This document shows positions 1 through 9,520 of a stretch of DNA of 64,000 nt, piece by piece. This stretch comes from Nitrospira sp. (GTDB lineage Bacteria > Nitrospirota > Nitrospiria > Nitrospirales > Nitrospiraceae). The position numbers were made by a program, and so were the translations under genes. Where the stretch lies: assembly GCA_029194725.1 (NCBI GenBank), contig JARFXQ010000009.1:83000-146999 (forward strand), in the 5' to 3' direction. Each line of letters opens with the position of its first letter. The stretch's first letter is position 1. The notes beneath the pieces are model-generated. The model saw only the letters and a list, made by a program, of their open reading frames with translations, did no database searches and was not told the origin of the DNA.

Positions 1-126
1 TCCATTTTAAAGACTGGGCTCGATCAGCAGCCGCTCCCTGAGCGGGAGCGTGTGGTGCCTCTCCCGTTCGAGCACGACCATCTGCGCGGTGCCACCTATT
101 ACCACGAACACGAAGGAGGACTCTGA
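1..126 (+). CDS. istA: IstA transposase of IS21 family, C-terminal fragment (cut by window edge)
   Basis: Reading from base 1 gives an open frame of 41 codons ending in TGA at 124-126. The peptide ends with FEHDHLRGATYYHEHEGGL, which has the look of an IstA tail (…H..IRG..YY). The stop codon overlaps the istB start (TGATG), the usual translational coupling of istA and istB. IstA is the DDE transposase that cuts and joins IS21 ends. Only the tail is visible, so nothing can be said about the catalytic core. Confidence 0.8.
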   Translation, partial: SILKTGLDQQPLPERERVVPLPFEHDHLRGATYYHEHEGGL

Positions 127-890
127 TGTTACGTCACCCGACACTCGCAACGCTGGAGGCCCTGAAGCTCACGGGCATGGCCACCGCCTTGGCGGAACAA
201 CTGGAGATGCCCGACGTGCAGCGGCTGAGCTTCGAGGAACGGCTGGGGCTGTTAGTCGATCGGGAGCGGACCACCCAGGACAATCGACGGCTGATGCGCC
301 GCCTCGCCCAAGCCCGGCTCCCCGGCAGCGCCACGCTGGAGGATCTGGATTATCGCCATCCGCGGGGGCTCGACAAAGGTGTGATCGCGTCGCTGGCGAC
401 CGGCCAGTGGATTCGCAGTCACGACAATGTGTTGATCGTGGGCCCCACGGGAGCCGGCAAGACGTATCTGGCCTGTGCGCTGGCGCAGATGGCCTGTCGG
501 CTGGGCTGCTCCGCCTTGTATCTGCGACTCCCGCGGTTCTTCCGGGACCTGGCCGTGGCCAAAGGCGATGGCCGCTATGGGCGCCTCCTCCGGAGTCTCG
601 CCAAGACCGACCTCGTGGTGCTGGATGATTGGGGATTGGCCCCGTTGACCGACGAACATCGCCGCGATTTATTAGAACTCCTCGATGATCGACATGGGCG
701 TCGCGCCACCCTCGTGGCCAGTCAACTCCCGGTCGATCACTGGCACGCGGCGATCGGCGAGCCGACGCTGGCCGATGCCATTCTTGACCGGCTCGTGCAC
801 AACGCCTATAAGATCACGCTCAAAGGAGAATCGAGGCGCAAACGGCTGGCGAAAGCAGACGGAAGTCGGCCACTCACGACAGACCACTGA
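126..890 (+). CDS. istB: IstB, ATP-binding helper protein of IS21 family
   Basis: A 254-residue AAA+ ATPase related to DnaC. The Walker A motif GPTGAGKT is near residues 107-114 and the Walker B stretch DLVVLDDWG near 161-169, followed by a conserved sensor-like SQLP region. IstB assists IstA in target selection and strand transfer. The ATG overlaps the istA stop, and a GGAGGA ribosome site lies just upstream inside istA. Full family length (about 250 residues) with no frameshift, so this copy may be functional. Confidence 0.93.
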   Translation: MLRHPTLATLEALKLTGMATALAEQLEMPDVQRLSFEERLGLLVDRERTTQDNRRLMRRLAQARLPGSATLEDLDYRHPRGLDKGVIASLATGQWIRSHDNVLIVGPTGAGKTYLACALAQMACRLGCSALYLRLPRFFRDLAVAKGDGRYGRLLRSLAKTDLVVLDDWGLAPLTDEHRRDLLELLDDRHGRRATLVASQLPVDHWHAAIGEPTLADAILDRLVHNAYKITLKGESRRKRLAKADGSRPLTTDH

Positions 891-975
891 GGCTCTGCGT
901 CGCGGGGCTCCGAGGGGTGGCCGGATTCGCTCGGAATCGGCGGCCGGATTCAGCGGAATATGCAACTTTCTGGTA

Positions 976-1802
976 AGCCTGTTCCTTTTGAGAAGGGACA
1001 GTGTATGCGCCAGAAGTATCCCAGTGATATCAGTCGAGAGGCGTTCGAGAACATTCGGCCCATTTTGGAACGGGCACGGAAGAAAACGCGCCCCCGTGAA
1101 GTGGATTTATACGAAGTCTTCTGCAGCGTGACCTATGTGCTCAAAAGCGGCTGCCAGTGGCGGATGCTGCCGAAGGACTACCCCAAATGGCGTACCTGCC
1201 ACAGCTATTTCCAGCAATGGAGTGAACCGCAAGAGAACAGTATCAGCCTCCTTGAGGAGGCCTTAAAAAAATGTGGTTGGCACGGTGCGACAACGCAATG
1301 GGCGGACCGAGAAAACCAGCGTTCTCATCGTTGACGCCCAGAGCGTCAAGAATACGGACACCGCCGAAGAGAAGGGCTACGACGGTGGCAAGCTGATGTC
1401 GGGCATCAAGCGCCATATTGCGGTGGATACGCAAGGGCTGCCACACGCGATTCACGTCACCACCGCCAATGTCACCGACAGAGCGGGCGCCTTGGAAGCA
1501 TTCAGTCTGCACCAAACCAGCCTGTGTGATGTCAAAAATGTGCTCGCCGATGCAGGCTATACGGGCGAGAAATTTGCCGATGGCGTACAGGAACTGCTTG
1601 ATTGCCCCGTCGGAATCGCCAAGCGCAGCGAACTTCATACCTTCGCCGTCATTCCCAAGCGATGGGTGGTCGAGCGTTCCTTCGCATGGCTCGAGAAATG
1701 CCGCAGACTCTGGAAAAACTGCGAACGAAAACTACACACAAGCCTCAACATGGTCGTACTCGCCTTCGTCGTTCTCATACTCAAAAGATTATGAACAGAC
1801 TC
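976..1802 (+). mobile_element. IS5-family insertion sequence
   Basis: An element of about 0.83 kb around the two-frame transposase. The left end (AGCCTGTTCC…TTTTGAG, from about 976) and the right end read in reverse (GAGTCTGTTCATAATCTTTT) form imperfect inverted repeats. A TA dinucleotide sits on each side (974-975 and 1803-1804), compatible with the 2-bp TA target duplication of some IS5 subgroups, although the two ends are offset by one base, so the boundaries are good to a few bases only. The right end touches the parB stop codon. Confidence 0.75.
1005..1794 (+). CDS. IS5-family transposase in two frames (programmed or accidental frameshift)
   Basis: Frame 1 starts at ATG 1005 (MRQKYPSDISREAFENIRPI…) and ends at 1334. 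The rest of the DDE domain continues in another frame to 1794, with VLIVDAQSVKNTD (first Asp), VLADAGYTGEKFA (second Asp) and WVVERSFAWLEKCRRL (the Glu region). The switch falls at a run of seven A (1265-1271) just after LLEEALKK; a +1 (or -2) shift there fuses LLEEALKK to VVGTVRQRNG and restores a protein of about 263 residues. Such A-runs are known frameshift sites in IS5-type elements, so expression by slippage is likelier than inactivation. The -1 frame is not a match. Confidence 0.85.
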
Positions 1803-2650
1803 TAACTTAGGAGAGTCTCCACAACTCCATCGAGTTCGTCGGAGGAGAAATATTGAATGACGATTTTTCCCCCTTGCTTGTGGGGGTGGATCGTCACTTT
1901 CGTACCGAGACGTTTCTGTAACCTGGTTTCGAGATCAGCCCAGGGTGAACTGTGCGGGGTCTTTGGCTTTCGTTTCTTTCCCGCAAGAGAGAGTTCCACA
2001 ACCTTTTCTGTTTCTCTGACAGAAAGAGTTCCTGCGGCCACCATCTTACCCACTCTGAGCTGCTCATCCGTGGAATGGAGGCCGAGAAGTGCTTTCGCAT
2101 GGCCTGTTGTCAAGGTTCCCCCTTCGACGAGTTCCTGTACCTCAGGGTGAAGCTGGATCAGTCGAACAAAGTTTGCGACAGAGGAACGATCACGTCCAAC
2201 CTTGATGGCAATCGCGTCCTGCGTAAGACCGAATTCATTCATCATGCGCGAATACGCTCGCGCGGTCTCCATGGGATTCAAGTCTTCTCGTTGGAGATTC
2301 TCAACCAATGCCAGCAAGAGAGATTCTTGATCACCGCAATTGCGAATGACGACTGGAATGGTCTCAAGACCGGCTTCCTTCGAGGCTCGCCAGCGACGTT
2401 CTCCGGTGATTAATTCGTACATGCCGTCACCCTTGCGACGAACCATAATCGGCTGAAGAACCCCGCTCTCTTTGATAGACGCCGCCAATTCAGTTAGTTC
2501 TTCCCGAGGAAAGGCGCGCCGCGGCTGATAGCGATTGGGTACAATACTCTCGATCCGAATCCGATGGATATCGGCAGACTCCGTTGGCTGGCTCGCTCTG
2601 GAGGATGGAAGGAGGGCGCCTAGTCCTTTACCGAGGGCTTGCTTTTCCAT
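1802..2650 (-). CDS. parB: ParB / Spo0J chromosome-partitioning protein
   Basis: ParB binds parS, spreads along DNA as a CTP-dependent clamp and works with ParA to segregate the origin. Visible are the N-terminal GKGLGALLPS, the nuclease-fold region NRYQPRRAF…LAASIKESGVLQPIMVRR…ELITGERRWRA, a helix-turn-helix (LTQDAIAIKVGRDRSSVANFVRL) and a C-terminal dimer domain ending GGKIVIQYFSSDELDGVVETLLS. ATG 2650 is chosen because AAGGAG lies 10 bases upstream; a TTG two codons earlier is possible. It overlaps the parA end. The stop codon is formed at the junction with the IS5 element, so the last residue or residues may have been altered by that insertion. Confidence 0.93.
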   Translation of the reverse strand: MEKQALGKGLGALLPSSRASQPTESADIHRIRIESIVPNRYQPRRAFPREELTELAASIKESGVLQPIMVRRKGDGMYELITGERRWRASKEAGLETIPVVIRNCGDQESLLLALVENLQREDLNPMETARAYSRMMNEFGLTQDAIAIKVGRDRSSVANFVRLIQLHPEVQELVEGGTLTTGHAKALLGLHSTDEQLRVGKMVAAGTLSVRETEKVVELSLAGKKRKPKTPHSSPWADLETRLQKRLGTKVTIHPHKQGGKIVIQYFSSDELDGVVETLLS

Positions 2651-3404
2651 GATCAACGAACTCCTTAGCTAATGATACGTATGCTTGTGAGCCGGCAGAT
2701 GCCACGTTGTACAAAATTCCGGGTCGGCCGTAACTCGGAGCTTCTGCGAGTGAGACGTTGCGAGGGATGACGGCTTGATAAACCTTATCGACGAAGTGGG
2801 ATCGTATCTGTTCGACCACTTGTCTCGACAAGGTATTGCGTGAGTCAAACATCGTCAAAATGATGCCCTCCAGGTCGAGGTTTGAATTAAACGATTGACG
2901 GACAAGATCGATACTCCCGATGAGTCTGGTGAGCCCTTCCATCGCGTAATATTCGCATTGGACTGGTATGAGGACCGAGTCTGCGGCGGTAAGAGCGTTG
3001 ATGGTGAGAAGTCCAAGAGCTGGTGGACAATCTAGGAAAACAAAGTCGTAGGTCTCTCTGATCTCGCTGATGATAGTTCTGAGATGACCTTCACGTCCTT
3101 CAGTATTAACAAGCTCAATTTCAGCCCCTGCAAGGTCAGAGTTTGTCGGCAAGATAAAGAGTCCAGGGACTGATGTTTGAGTTGAAGATTCTTGGATCGT
3201 GCTGTGTTTAACAAGACAACTGTAAGTGGTGTTCTTCAAGGACTGGTGGTCAATGCCTAATCCACTCGTCGCGTTTCCTTGTGGGTCCATGTCGATGAGC
3301 AATACGGATTTTCCTTCTAACGCAATGGCCGACGAAAGATTTATCGTCGTAGTGGTCTTGCCGACTCCGCCTTTCTGGTTCGCGACCGCAACAACCTTTC
3401 CCAT
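2628..3404 (-). CDS. parA: ParA / Soj chromosome-partitioning ATPase
   Basis: A P-loop ATPase of about 258 residues that forms nucleoid-bound dimers and moves ParB-parS complexes. The deviant Walker A KGGVGKTTTTINL, LLIDMDPQGNATSGLG and FVFLDCPPALGLLTINAL are all intact. ATG 3404 is preferred over an upstream ATG at 3443 because TAGGAG lies eight bases before it and the protein then begins directly with GKVVAVANQKGG. The longer start would read through a parS-like palindrome. It overlaps parB by 23 bp, so the pair is one operon. Confidence 0.94.
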   Translation of the reverse strand: MGKVVAVANQKGGVGKTTTTINLSSAIALEGKSVLLIDMDPQGNATSGLGIDHQSLKNTTYSCLVKHSTIQESSTQTSVPGLFILPTNSDLAGAEIELVNTEGREGHLRTIISEIRETYDFVFLDCPPALGLLTINALTAADSVLIPVQCEYYAMEGLTRLIGSIDLVRQSFNSNLDLEGIILTMFDSRNTLSRQVVEQIRSHFVDKVYQAVIPRNVSLAEAPSYGRPGILYNVASAGSQAYVSLAKEFVDHGKASPR

Positions 3405-3426
3405 CGAAGAGCTCCTACAACAGACT

Positions 3427-3442
3427 TGTTCCATGTAGAACA
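3427..3442. promoter_or_regulatory. parS-like palindrome upstream of parA (degenerate)
   Basis: The 16-mer TGTTCCATGTAGAACA differs at two positions from the perfect palindrome at 4104-4119 and resembles the known parS consensus TGTTTCACGTGAAACA. It lies 22 bp before the parA start and 15 bp after the rsmG stop. It may bind ParB weakly or be used in autoregulation; binding is inferred only from sequence. Confidence 0.55.
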
Positions 3443-3457
3443 TTAAGAACGGTTGAT

Positions 3458-4120
3458 CTAAGATGATGATGGTATGACGATGGAAATTACTCTTCGTCCA
3501 TATCCTTTCTGAAGCTGAAACCTGTATTCGTTCTCCAATGACCAGTTGGAAGAAAGGGACGAGCGATTAATGGATTGCGACGAATAGAGTATGACCTTCC
3601 CTCCCTGCCGAAGGAGCTTTGTGCCATGATGTAAAATCAACTCATGTTTCAAGGCGCGAGTTGTCAGGTAGTCAAATGATGCGTGAGACCGTTGTTCGGT
3701 CATGAACCTGTCAAGAGTTCCATCGAAGATGTCGACGTTTTCAAGCCGAAGGAGACCAATGATGAAGTGAAGGAAGGAGGACTTCTTTCTCGTCGGCTCA
3801 ACAAGAGTAATATTCAGGTCCAGTCTCGCAATCTTTAGAGGGATTCCTGGGAATCCAGCTCCCGTTCCGACATCGAGCAATCTGGCTCCAACCTTAATGT
3901 TGACGGCTTTGAGCGCGACAAGAGAATCCACAAAATGTTTAATGATGATCTCATCATCTAGTGTAAGGCTTGTGAGATTGAATGATTGATTCCAAAATTG
4001 AAGCTGATGAAGGTACACCATGAACTGTTGCAATTGGATAGCGCTAAGTGGAACGCCAATTTCAGTCGCGCTTGTCTGTAGCAGCAAGGAAGGTGAACTC
4101 GTTTGTTCCACGTGGAACAA
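3458..4120 (-). CDS. rsmG: RsmG (GidB), 16S rRNA G527 N7-methyltransferase
   Basis: RsmG methylates N7 of G527 in 16S rRNA using S-adenosylmethionine. The SAM motif LLDVGTGAGFPGIPLKIA (about residues 80-97), the preceding HFVDSLVAL and the later YLTTRAL are conserved. At 220 residues it is in the normal size range. The first in-frame start is a TTG at 4120 with no clear ribosome site and lies inside the parS palindrome; a second TTG at 4087 would give a terminus closer to E. coli RsmG. It sits between mnmG and parA, the classical gidA-gidB-parA-parB order. Confidence 0.92.
   Translation of the reverse strand: MFHVEQTSSPSLLLQTSATEIGVPLSAIQLQQFMVYLHQLQFWNQSFNLTSLTLDDEIIIKHFVDSLVALKAVNIKVGARLLDVGTGAGFPGIPLKIARLDLNITLVEPTRKKSSFLHFIIGLLRLENVDIFDGTLDRFMTEQRSHASFDYLTTRALKHELILHHGTKLLRQGGKVILYSSQSINRSSLSSNWSLENEYRFQLQKGYGRRVISIVIPSSS
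4104..4119. promoter_or_regulatory. parS: parS centromere site (perfect 16-bp palindrome)
   Basis: TGTTCCACGTGGAACA is a perfect palindrome and differs symmetrically at only two positions from the canonical parS TGTTTCACGTGAAACA; the central CACGTG core is kept. It lies 2 kb from parA-parB, where parS sites are commonly found, and overlaps the annotated start of rsmG. ParB binding is inferred. Confidence 0.85.
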
Positions 4121-4142
4121 TTACGCCGATGTGGGAGTGAGG

Positions 4143-6065
4143 TCAATAGGGATGGTTGGGTCCAATCGAAAATTGCGGCACTAGTTGTCGAGTAGAATGA
4201 ACCTGGCGCCGATTCTTTTCTATCGCAACTAGAAGTAGAGATATGGCAGCAGGAGTCACGCCTGCTATTCTCGATGCTTGGCCTACCGTCTCAGGCCGTA
4301 CTCGATTGAACTTCTCTCGAACTTCCCTGGAAAATCCTGAAACCCCGTTGTAATTGAACGTATGAGGAATTAGTTTTTGCTCAAGTTTCTTAAACTTATC
4401 CACTTGTTGGATCTGGCGGCGTACATAACCTTCATACTTGATCTGGAGTTCTACCTCTTCAGCAACTTCATATTCCTGAATGAATGGCATTCCAAAAACT
4501 CTTAAGAGTTTTTGATAGCTTGATTCCTGTCGGCGAAGGAGCTGTGCCATGGTCATGGCAGACGAGACGTTCTCGAGATACGTACTTTTTGTCTGCAAGC
4601 GGATTTCCGCTGTGAATGGCGGCCTGGTTGTATTCAGATGTTCGATCTCCTTTTCAATCAGACGCTTCTTTTGCAAAATTCTCTCATACGCCTCCTCAGG
4701 AATCAGCCCAACGTCATAGCCAGCCTGCATGAGCCGAAGGTCTGCATTGTTGTGACGGAGGAGCAACCGATACTCCGCTCTCGACGTGAACATTCGATAA
4801 GGTTCATGGGCATCCTTCGTAATGAGATCGTCGATAAGTACTCCGATATAGGCTTGGGACCGATCGAGGATGAGAGGAGGTCTCTCTCGCAATTTCAAAA
4901 CGGCGTTAATGCCCGCAACCAAACCCTGCGCCGCAGCTTCTTCATACCCAGAGGTCCCGTTGATTTGTCCGGCGTGATAGAGGCCTGATATATGTTTCGC
5001 TTCGAGCGTCCGGTAGAGTTGACGAGGGGGGAAATAATCGTACTCAATCGCATAGCCTGGCTTGAGCATTTTGGCTTGTTCTAATCCAGGAATTGTTTTG
5101 AGCATAGCCGCCTGCACGTCTACCGGAAGGCTGGTTGAAATACCATTCGGATAAAATTCTATCGACTCAAGACTCTCAGGCTCGATAAAAATCTGGTGCC
5201 GTTCTTTCTCCGCAAAACGTACGACCTTATCCTCGATGGAAGGACAGTACCGAGGTCCTGTAGATTCGATAACGCCGCTGTATAGAGGCGAGCGGTCGAG
5301 ATTCTTTTGAATGATGTCGTGCGTCTCTCGATTCGTATAAGTCAAGTGACAGAGAACTTGCCTGGTCGTTATCCGCTGGGTGCGATACGAAAAAGAGGGA
5401 GGCGGGGTATCACCAGCCTGAGGAATCATTACCGAAAAATCAATCGTAGCCTTGTCCAATCGCGGAGGGGTTCCCGTCTTGAGTCGTCCGATCTCAAATC
5501 CCAGGTCTCGCATGCAGTCCGAAAGGTGTTCAGCCGAAGCCTCTCCCGCGCGACCGGCCGGAAAATGGTTCAGCCCTACATGGATAAGGCCCTTAAGGAA
5601 TGTACCTGATGTCAAGATGATCGCCTTGGCATCGATCCGTTCACCCGAACCCGTCACGATCCCGCTTACCGCGCCTCCCACCACGAGCAGTCGATCAACG
5701 ACTCCTTCCGCCAGGCGAAGGTGCCCCTGCGAGGCGAGGGTGTCCCGCATAGCCATGCGATACAACGATTTATCGCATTGGACGCGCAACGCCCGCACCG
5801 CTGGTCCTTTGCTTGTGTTAATGAATCGAAATTGAATTCCGGAACGATCCGTATTCCGCCCCATTTCGCCGCCGAGCGCATCGATCTCCTTGACTAGGTG
5901 TCCCTTGCCGATCCCTCCGATCGCCGGATTGCAAGACATCTGCGCGATTCGGCCGAGTTCCAACGTCAAAAGCAAAGTCCTTGCCCCCATTCGTGCCGCA
6001 GCAAGCGCTGCTTCACATCCTGCATGACCGCCCCCCACCACGATGATGTCAAATGCTATGGCCAC
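4143..6065 (-). CDS. mnmG: MnmG (GidA), tRNA uridine-34 carboxymethylaminomethyl-modifying FAD enzyme
   Basis: MnmG with MnmE installs the cmnm5 group on U34 of certain tRNAs. The N-terminal FAD fold [45 protein letters not shown], the conserved [10 protein letters not shown] and the C-terminal SREVREKF…[20 protein letters not shown] are present; about 640 residues is normal. GTG 6065 is preferred: GAGGGA lies just upstream and the protein then begins close to the FAD motif as in the family. A TTG eight codons earlier would overlap mnmE. It is eight bases downstream of the mnmE stop, so the partner proteins are co-transcribed. Confidence 0.94.
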   Translation of the reverse strand: MAIAFDIIVVGGGHAGCEAALAAARMGARTLLLTLELGRIAQMSCNPAIGGIGKGHLVKEIDALGGEMGRNTDRSGIQFRFINTSKGPAVRALRVQCDKSLYRMAMRDTLASQGHLRLAEGVVDRLLVVGGAVSGIVTGSGERIDAKAIILTSGTFLKGLIHVGLNHFPAGRAGEASAEHLSDCMRDLGFEIGRLKTGTPPRLDKATIDFSVMIPQAGDTPPPSFSYRTQRITTRQVLCHLTYTNRETHDIIQKNLDRSPLYSGVIESTGPRYCPSIEDKVVRFAEKERHQIFIEPESLESIEFYPNGISTSLPVDVQAAMLKTIPGLEQAKMLKPGYAIEYDYFPPRQLYRTLEAKHISGLYHAGQINGTSGYEEAAAQGLVAGINAVLKLRERPPLILDRSQAYIGVLIDDLITKDAHEPYRMFTSRAEYRLLLRHNNADLRLMQAGYDVGLIPEEAYERILQKKRLIEKEIEHLNTTRPPFTAEIRLQTKSTYLENVSSAMTMAQLLRRQESSYQKLLRVFGMPFIQEYEVAEEVELQIKYEGYVRRQIQQVDKFKKLEQKLIPHTFNYNGVSGFSREVREKFNRVRPETVGQASRIAGVTPAAISLLLVAIEKNRRQVHSTRQLVPQFSIGPNHPY

Positions 6066-6073
6066 TGGTCCCT

Positions 6074-7525
6074 CTATTTTCCGATACAAAACTCAGAAAA
6101 AATGCGCTCCAAAACCTCATCAGACGTAATTGTCCCGACAATTTCGCCCAGCGCATCAGCTGCACCCCGGAGATCAACCGCCACAAACTCCGGCTCTACG
6201 CCTCGTTCGACCGAGACCAGCGCCTCTTGGAGTGAGGTCTCGGCCTGCTCGAGAGCGACTCGATGCCGAACATGAGTGATGACGACACCATCGCTGGCTT
6301 CAAAAGACGGCTTCACAAACTGTGCTCGAATAGCGATCTTCAACGTCTCCAATCCTTCCCCCGTGCGAACCGAGATGGGAAAAACCTTGCAGGTTGTGCG
6401 AGCAAGAAGTGCATCCGACAGCGATTGCATTGATGCAGCGTCGATTAAATCGATCTTATTCACGATATATAAACGTTCGTGGCCTCGTGAGGGTGAACAC
6501 ACATTCTCGAGCTCCATCCTTGCCAGTTGAGAGCCATCAAAGACGTGCAGGATCAGATCCGCTTGATCTTGAGCCTCTTTGGACCGACGGATGCCTTCGA
6601 GTTCGACAACCTCTGTTGTATCCCGTAACCCAGCGGTATCGATCAAGGTCACTCGCAAGCCGTCCCAGACGACCGATTCCTCGATAGTGTCTCGCGTCGT
6701 GCCGGGAATGTCGGTCACAATAGCTCTGTCTTCTTGGAGTAAACTGTTCAGCAAACTTGATTTACCGACATTGGGCTCCCCGGTGATCACCACTCGGATT
6801 CCCTCTCGCAGTACGCGTCCACTCTCGGCGGTGGCCAACATTCGTTGAACTTCAACCAAAGTCCCTTGAAGAGAGGCCGTCATCTCATCCCGTCCAACGA
6901 ACGCAATATCTTCATCGACGAAGTCGATTCCTGCCTCCAGGTGAGCCAACAGTCCCACGAGACCTGTGCGCAGTCGATGGATTTGCTGCGCGAGCTCTCC
7001 GCGGAGCTGGCGCTGCGCCAATCTGAGCGCGACTTCGGACTTGGCTCTAATGGTGTCCAGCACAGCCTCAGCTTGAGACAAATCTAGGCGGCCCTTCAAG
7101 AAAGCCCGTTTGGTAAACTCTCCTGCTTGTGCGAGACGAGCTCCCGCAGCCACGCAGGCCTCACAAACTCGTTGCAGAACCAAAGCGCTTCCATGACAGT
7201 GAATCTCAACGACGTCCTCCGCGGTAAAGGACCGAGGTGCCTTCATATAGACCACCAGACCTTCATCGACGATCTGCTCGGTCAACGCACCTGTCCTCGA
7301 AACAGGCTGGGTGTCAATTGAAGGAACAGGCCGTAGGAGAATATCGGCCAGGTGCAGTTGGTGAGAAGCGACCGATAGAAGCGATTTCTTGGAACGCAGC
7401 CGAACAACATTCCTTGCTATATCAACGGCCTGCGGCCCGCTTATCCGCACGATACCAATGCCACCTTCCCCGGCAGGAGTGGCTATCGCACATATCGTAT
7501 CCTCGGCCGCGCCGACCGTCGACAT
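6074..7525 (-). CDS. mnmE: MnmE (TrmE), tRNA modification GTPase
   Basis: A three-part protein: an N-terminal folate-binding domain ([22 protein letters not shown]), a helical domain, and an inserted G domain with [12 protein letters not shown] (G1), DIPGTTRD (G2), DTAGLRD (G3) and NKIDL (G4). The C terminus FCIGK has the invariant Cys that is essential in the family. At 483 residues it is somewhat longer than the E. coli enzyme (454). It partners MnmG, which follows directly. Confidence 0.95.
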   Translation of the reverse strand: MSTVGAAEDTICAIATPAGEGGIGIVRISGPQAVDIARNVVRLRSKKSLLSVASHQLHLADILLRPVPSIDTQPVSRTGALTEQIVDEGLVVYMKAPRSFTAEDVVEIHCHGSALVLQRVCEACVAAGARLAQAGEFTKRAFLKGRLDLSQAEAVLDTIRAKSEVALRLAQRQLRGELAQQIHRLRTGLVGLLAHLEAGIDFVDEDIAFVGRDEMTASLQGTLVEVQRMLATAESGRVLREGIRVVITGEPNVGKSSLLNSLLQEDRAIVTDIPGTTRDTIEESVVWDGLRVTLIDTAGLRDTTEVVELEGIRRSKEAQDQADLILHVFDGSQLARMELENVCSPSRGHERLYIVNKIDLIDAASMQSLSDALLARTTCKVFPISVRTGEGLETLKIAIRAQFVKPSFEASDGVVITHVRHRVALEQAETSLQEALVSVERGVEPEFVAVDLRGAADALGEIVGTITSDEVLERIFSEFCIGK

Positions 7526-7576
7526 CTTCTCACGCGTTCGGGAAAACCAGTCACATCGAGTGACCTCAACTGAGCA

Positions 7577-9271
7577 TCATTTCTTGACACCTTGTTCGTC
7601 CACAGTCGCAGTTATGGCGGGAGTTCGAAAGAACAAACGATCGGTGACGAATTGCTGCACGATGGTGAGCACATTATTGGTCAACCAATACAGCACGAGG
7701 CCAGCCGGAAAATTGATGAATAGGAACGTCATGAGTGCCGGAAGCATCAGCATGATTCTCGCCTGAGTCGGGTCCATGGTGGTCGGTTGGATCTTTTGCA
7801 TAACCACCATACTGATGCCCATGATGATAGGCAGGATATAGTAGGGGTCCTGGACCGACAGATCGCTAATCCACAATCCTAACGGCGCTTGGCGCAAATC
7901 AATCGTCATGTACAGAATGTTGAACAACGATACGAACACCGGCATCTGCAATATCATAGGGAGACAGCCGCCCACAGGATTGACCTTGTGGTCTCGGTAC
8001 AGTTTGATCAGCTCCTTGTTCAACCGATCACGGTCATCCTTGAATTTTTCCTGGAGGGCCGCCACCTTCGGCTGGATGCCCTGCATCTGCTTCATCGATG
8101 TGTAACTCTTGTATTGCAAGGGGACAAACAGCAGCTTGATGATAACTGTCAGGAGAATGATCGTCAGTCCATAATTATGAGTATAGTCATTGATATAACG
8201 CAGCACGTAGAAGATGGGCTTGGCCACGGCCCGGACCATGTCCCAACTGCCGAAAAGAAACCATCCGAAGTCGATCGTATCTTCGAGCCTAATTTGCAAA
8301 CTCTGAAGCGTGTCAAACTCCTTGGGACCGGCAAACAGCTGGAGTGACAGAGGTGTCCCTGATGAATCGACAGGCAAACGGATCGCAGTGGACACGAGCT
8401 TGTCCCCTTGCTTCCTGGGCAAGGCGGAGGCAGTAGTCTTTGGAATAAGCGCGGAAATAAAATACTTATCTTGCAGTGCGACCCATTTCACGGAGCCCTT
8501 GTGCTCAGCCTCGGATTCCGGCATGTCTCTATCAATCTTATCGTCGATGAGCGAGGCCGTTCCGACCGATCCGATGAACCCCTCCCCCCAATCCACAATT
8601 CCAAAATTCGTCCCCAAACCGAGATTCACTGTTCCCGACAGTCCGCTGGATTTCAAGACGATATCTACGACATAGCTGTCGGCATGAAACGTCAGCCGTT
8701 TTTCTAGGCCGACACCGCTCGCCGGATTCTCGTACTGAAAGGTTATATGACCAGTGGGGTGCTCCTGGTCCAAGGTTGTAAAGTCTTTTTCAACTCTGTA
8801 GATCCCGTCGCTCAATTCAAGCGACTGAGAGGAGTCATCCGCTGTGACCGTCAAGGGCTCGGCAAACTTGCCTCCTTGCCGAACGAGTTGCACTGCGGAC
8901 TTCCCATCAGAACTGCCGTGATAGCGCTTTAGTTCCCAGCCAACTAGCGCAGCCCCGCGCCTCGTGAACTTAGCTCGATACAGATTCGTTTCCACCTCGA
9001 TGAACTCTCGTGCGACAGGTTCAACACGCGACTCTTGAGCCCGGACGTCCCCACCCGATGGTTTTTCCTGCCCTGCCTCCTTAGTCGCAGGAGTCCTTGA
9101 GGTTGGGGATTCGGGACTGGTACTCGCAGGGGATGGCGTACCGTTCGTGGAAGGCTCAGCTGGTTCAGAAATGACCGGTTCAGGAAGGAGGCCCAGCTCT
9201 TTTAGCAGGTACTCGTACCCAAAGATAATCGCAAGAGAGAGTACTAAAAACACGATGACTCGCTTTTCCAT
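7577..9271 (-). CDS. yidC: YidC membrane-protein insertase
   Basis: A 564-residue Gram-negative-type YidC. An N-terminal membrane segment (VIVFLVLSLAIIFGYEYLL), a Pro/Ser/Thr-rich linker and a large periplasmic beta domain precede the insertase core of five membrane segments (from about residue 350), with the cytoplasmic hairpin around MKQMQGIQPKVAALQEKFK and VNPVGGCLPMILQMPVF. The Arg of the groove is in NYGLTIILLTVIIKLLF's neighbourhood only in some families and cannot be assigned with certainty. It inserts proteins into the inner membrane alone or with SecYEG. It lies in the rpmH-rnpA-yidD-yidC operon. Confidence 0.95.
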   Translation of the reverse strand: MEKRVIVFLVLSLAIIFGYEYLLKELGLLPEPVISEPAEPSTNGTPSPASTSPESPTSRTPATKEAGQEKPSGGDVRAQESRVEPVAREFIEVETNLYRAKFTRRGAALVGWELKRYHGSSDGKSAVQLVRQGGKFAEPLTVTADDSSQSLELSDGIYRVEKDFTTLDQEHPTGHITFQYENPASGVGLEKRLTFHADSYVVDIVLKSSGLSGTVNLGLGTNFGIVDWGEGFIGSVGTASLIDDKIDRDMPESEAEHKGSVKWVALQDKYFISALIPKTTASALPRKQGDKLVSTAIRLPVDSSGTPLSLQLFAGPKEFDTLQSLQIRLEDTIDFGWFLFGSWDMVRAVAKPIFYVLRYINDYTHNYGLTIILLTVIIKLLFVPLQYKSYTSMKQMQGIQPKVAALQEKFKDDRDRLNKELIKLYRDHKVNPVGGCLPMILQMPVFVSLFNILYMTIDLRQAPLGLWISDLSVQDPYYILPIIMGISMVVMQKIQPTTMDPTQARIMLMLPALMTFLFINFPAGLVLYWLTNNVLTIVQQFVTDRLFFRTPAITATVDEQGVKK

Positions 9272-9309
9272 GACGAGGCTAGGCTTTCTCTAAAAAGAGG
9301 TCATCGTCG

Positions 9310-9519
9310 CTACTTGACCGGGTCTTCCCCCCCGGGATGGAAGGGATGACATTTCATAAGCCGGAGGATGGCTAATCCAAGCCCCTGCAAAGCTCCGTAT
9401 TTCATGATGGCATCGGAGGCATATTGGGAACAGCTGGGTTCGAATCGGCATGCGCGACCGTACAAAGGGGAAATCACCATGCGGTATCCCTGAATCAGCC
9501 GCAGACACAACCATTGCAT
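9310..9519 (-). CDS. yidD: YidD membrane-protein insertion efficiency factor
   Basis: A 69-residue protein with the YidD signature LRLIQGYRMVISPLYGRACRFEPSCSQYASDAI and the C-terminal CHPFHPGGEDPV. YidD is a small membrane-associated protein that helps YidC-dependent insertion. ATG 9519 is chosen because it begins right after the rnpA stop and gives the usual family length; a longer reading would lie entirely inside rnpA. Confidence 0.92.
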   Translation of the reverse strand: MQWLCLRLIQGYRMVISPLYGRACRFEPSCSQYASDAIMKYGALQGLGLAILRLMKCHPFHPGGEDPVK

Positions 9520-9520
9520 A

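Larger units (their letters stand above)
1..964 (+). mobile_element. IS21-family insertion sequence, 3' part
   Basis: The window opens inside an IS21-family element: the last 41 codons of istA, then istB, then a non-coding right end. That end contains two close copies of a CGGATTC-type motif (about 911-955) and finishes in TGCA at 961-964, in keeping with the TG...CA termini and multiple terminal repeats known for IS21 elements. The left end lies outside the window, so completeness cannot be judged. About ten bases separate it from the IS5-type element that follows. Confidence 0.8.

Noticed and set aside
4396..4404. DnaA-box-like TTATCCACT inside mnmG
   Set aside because: A single near-consensus 9-mer in a coding region with no cluster; most likely chance.
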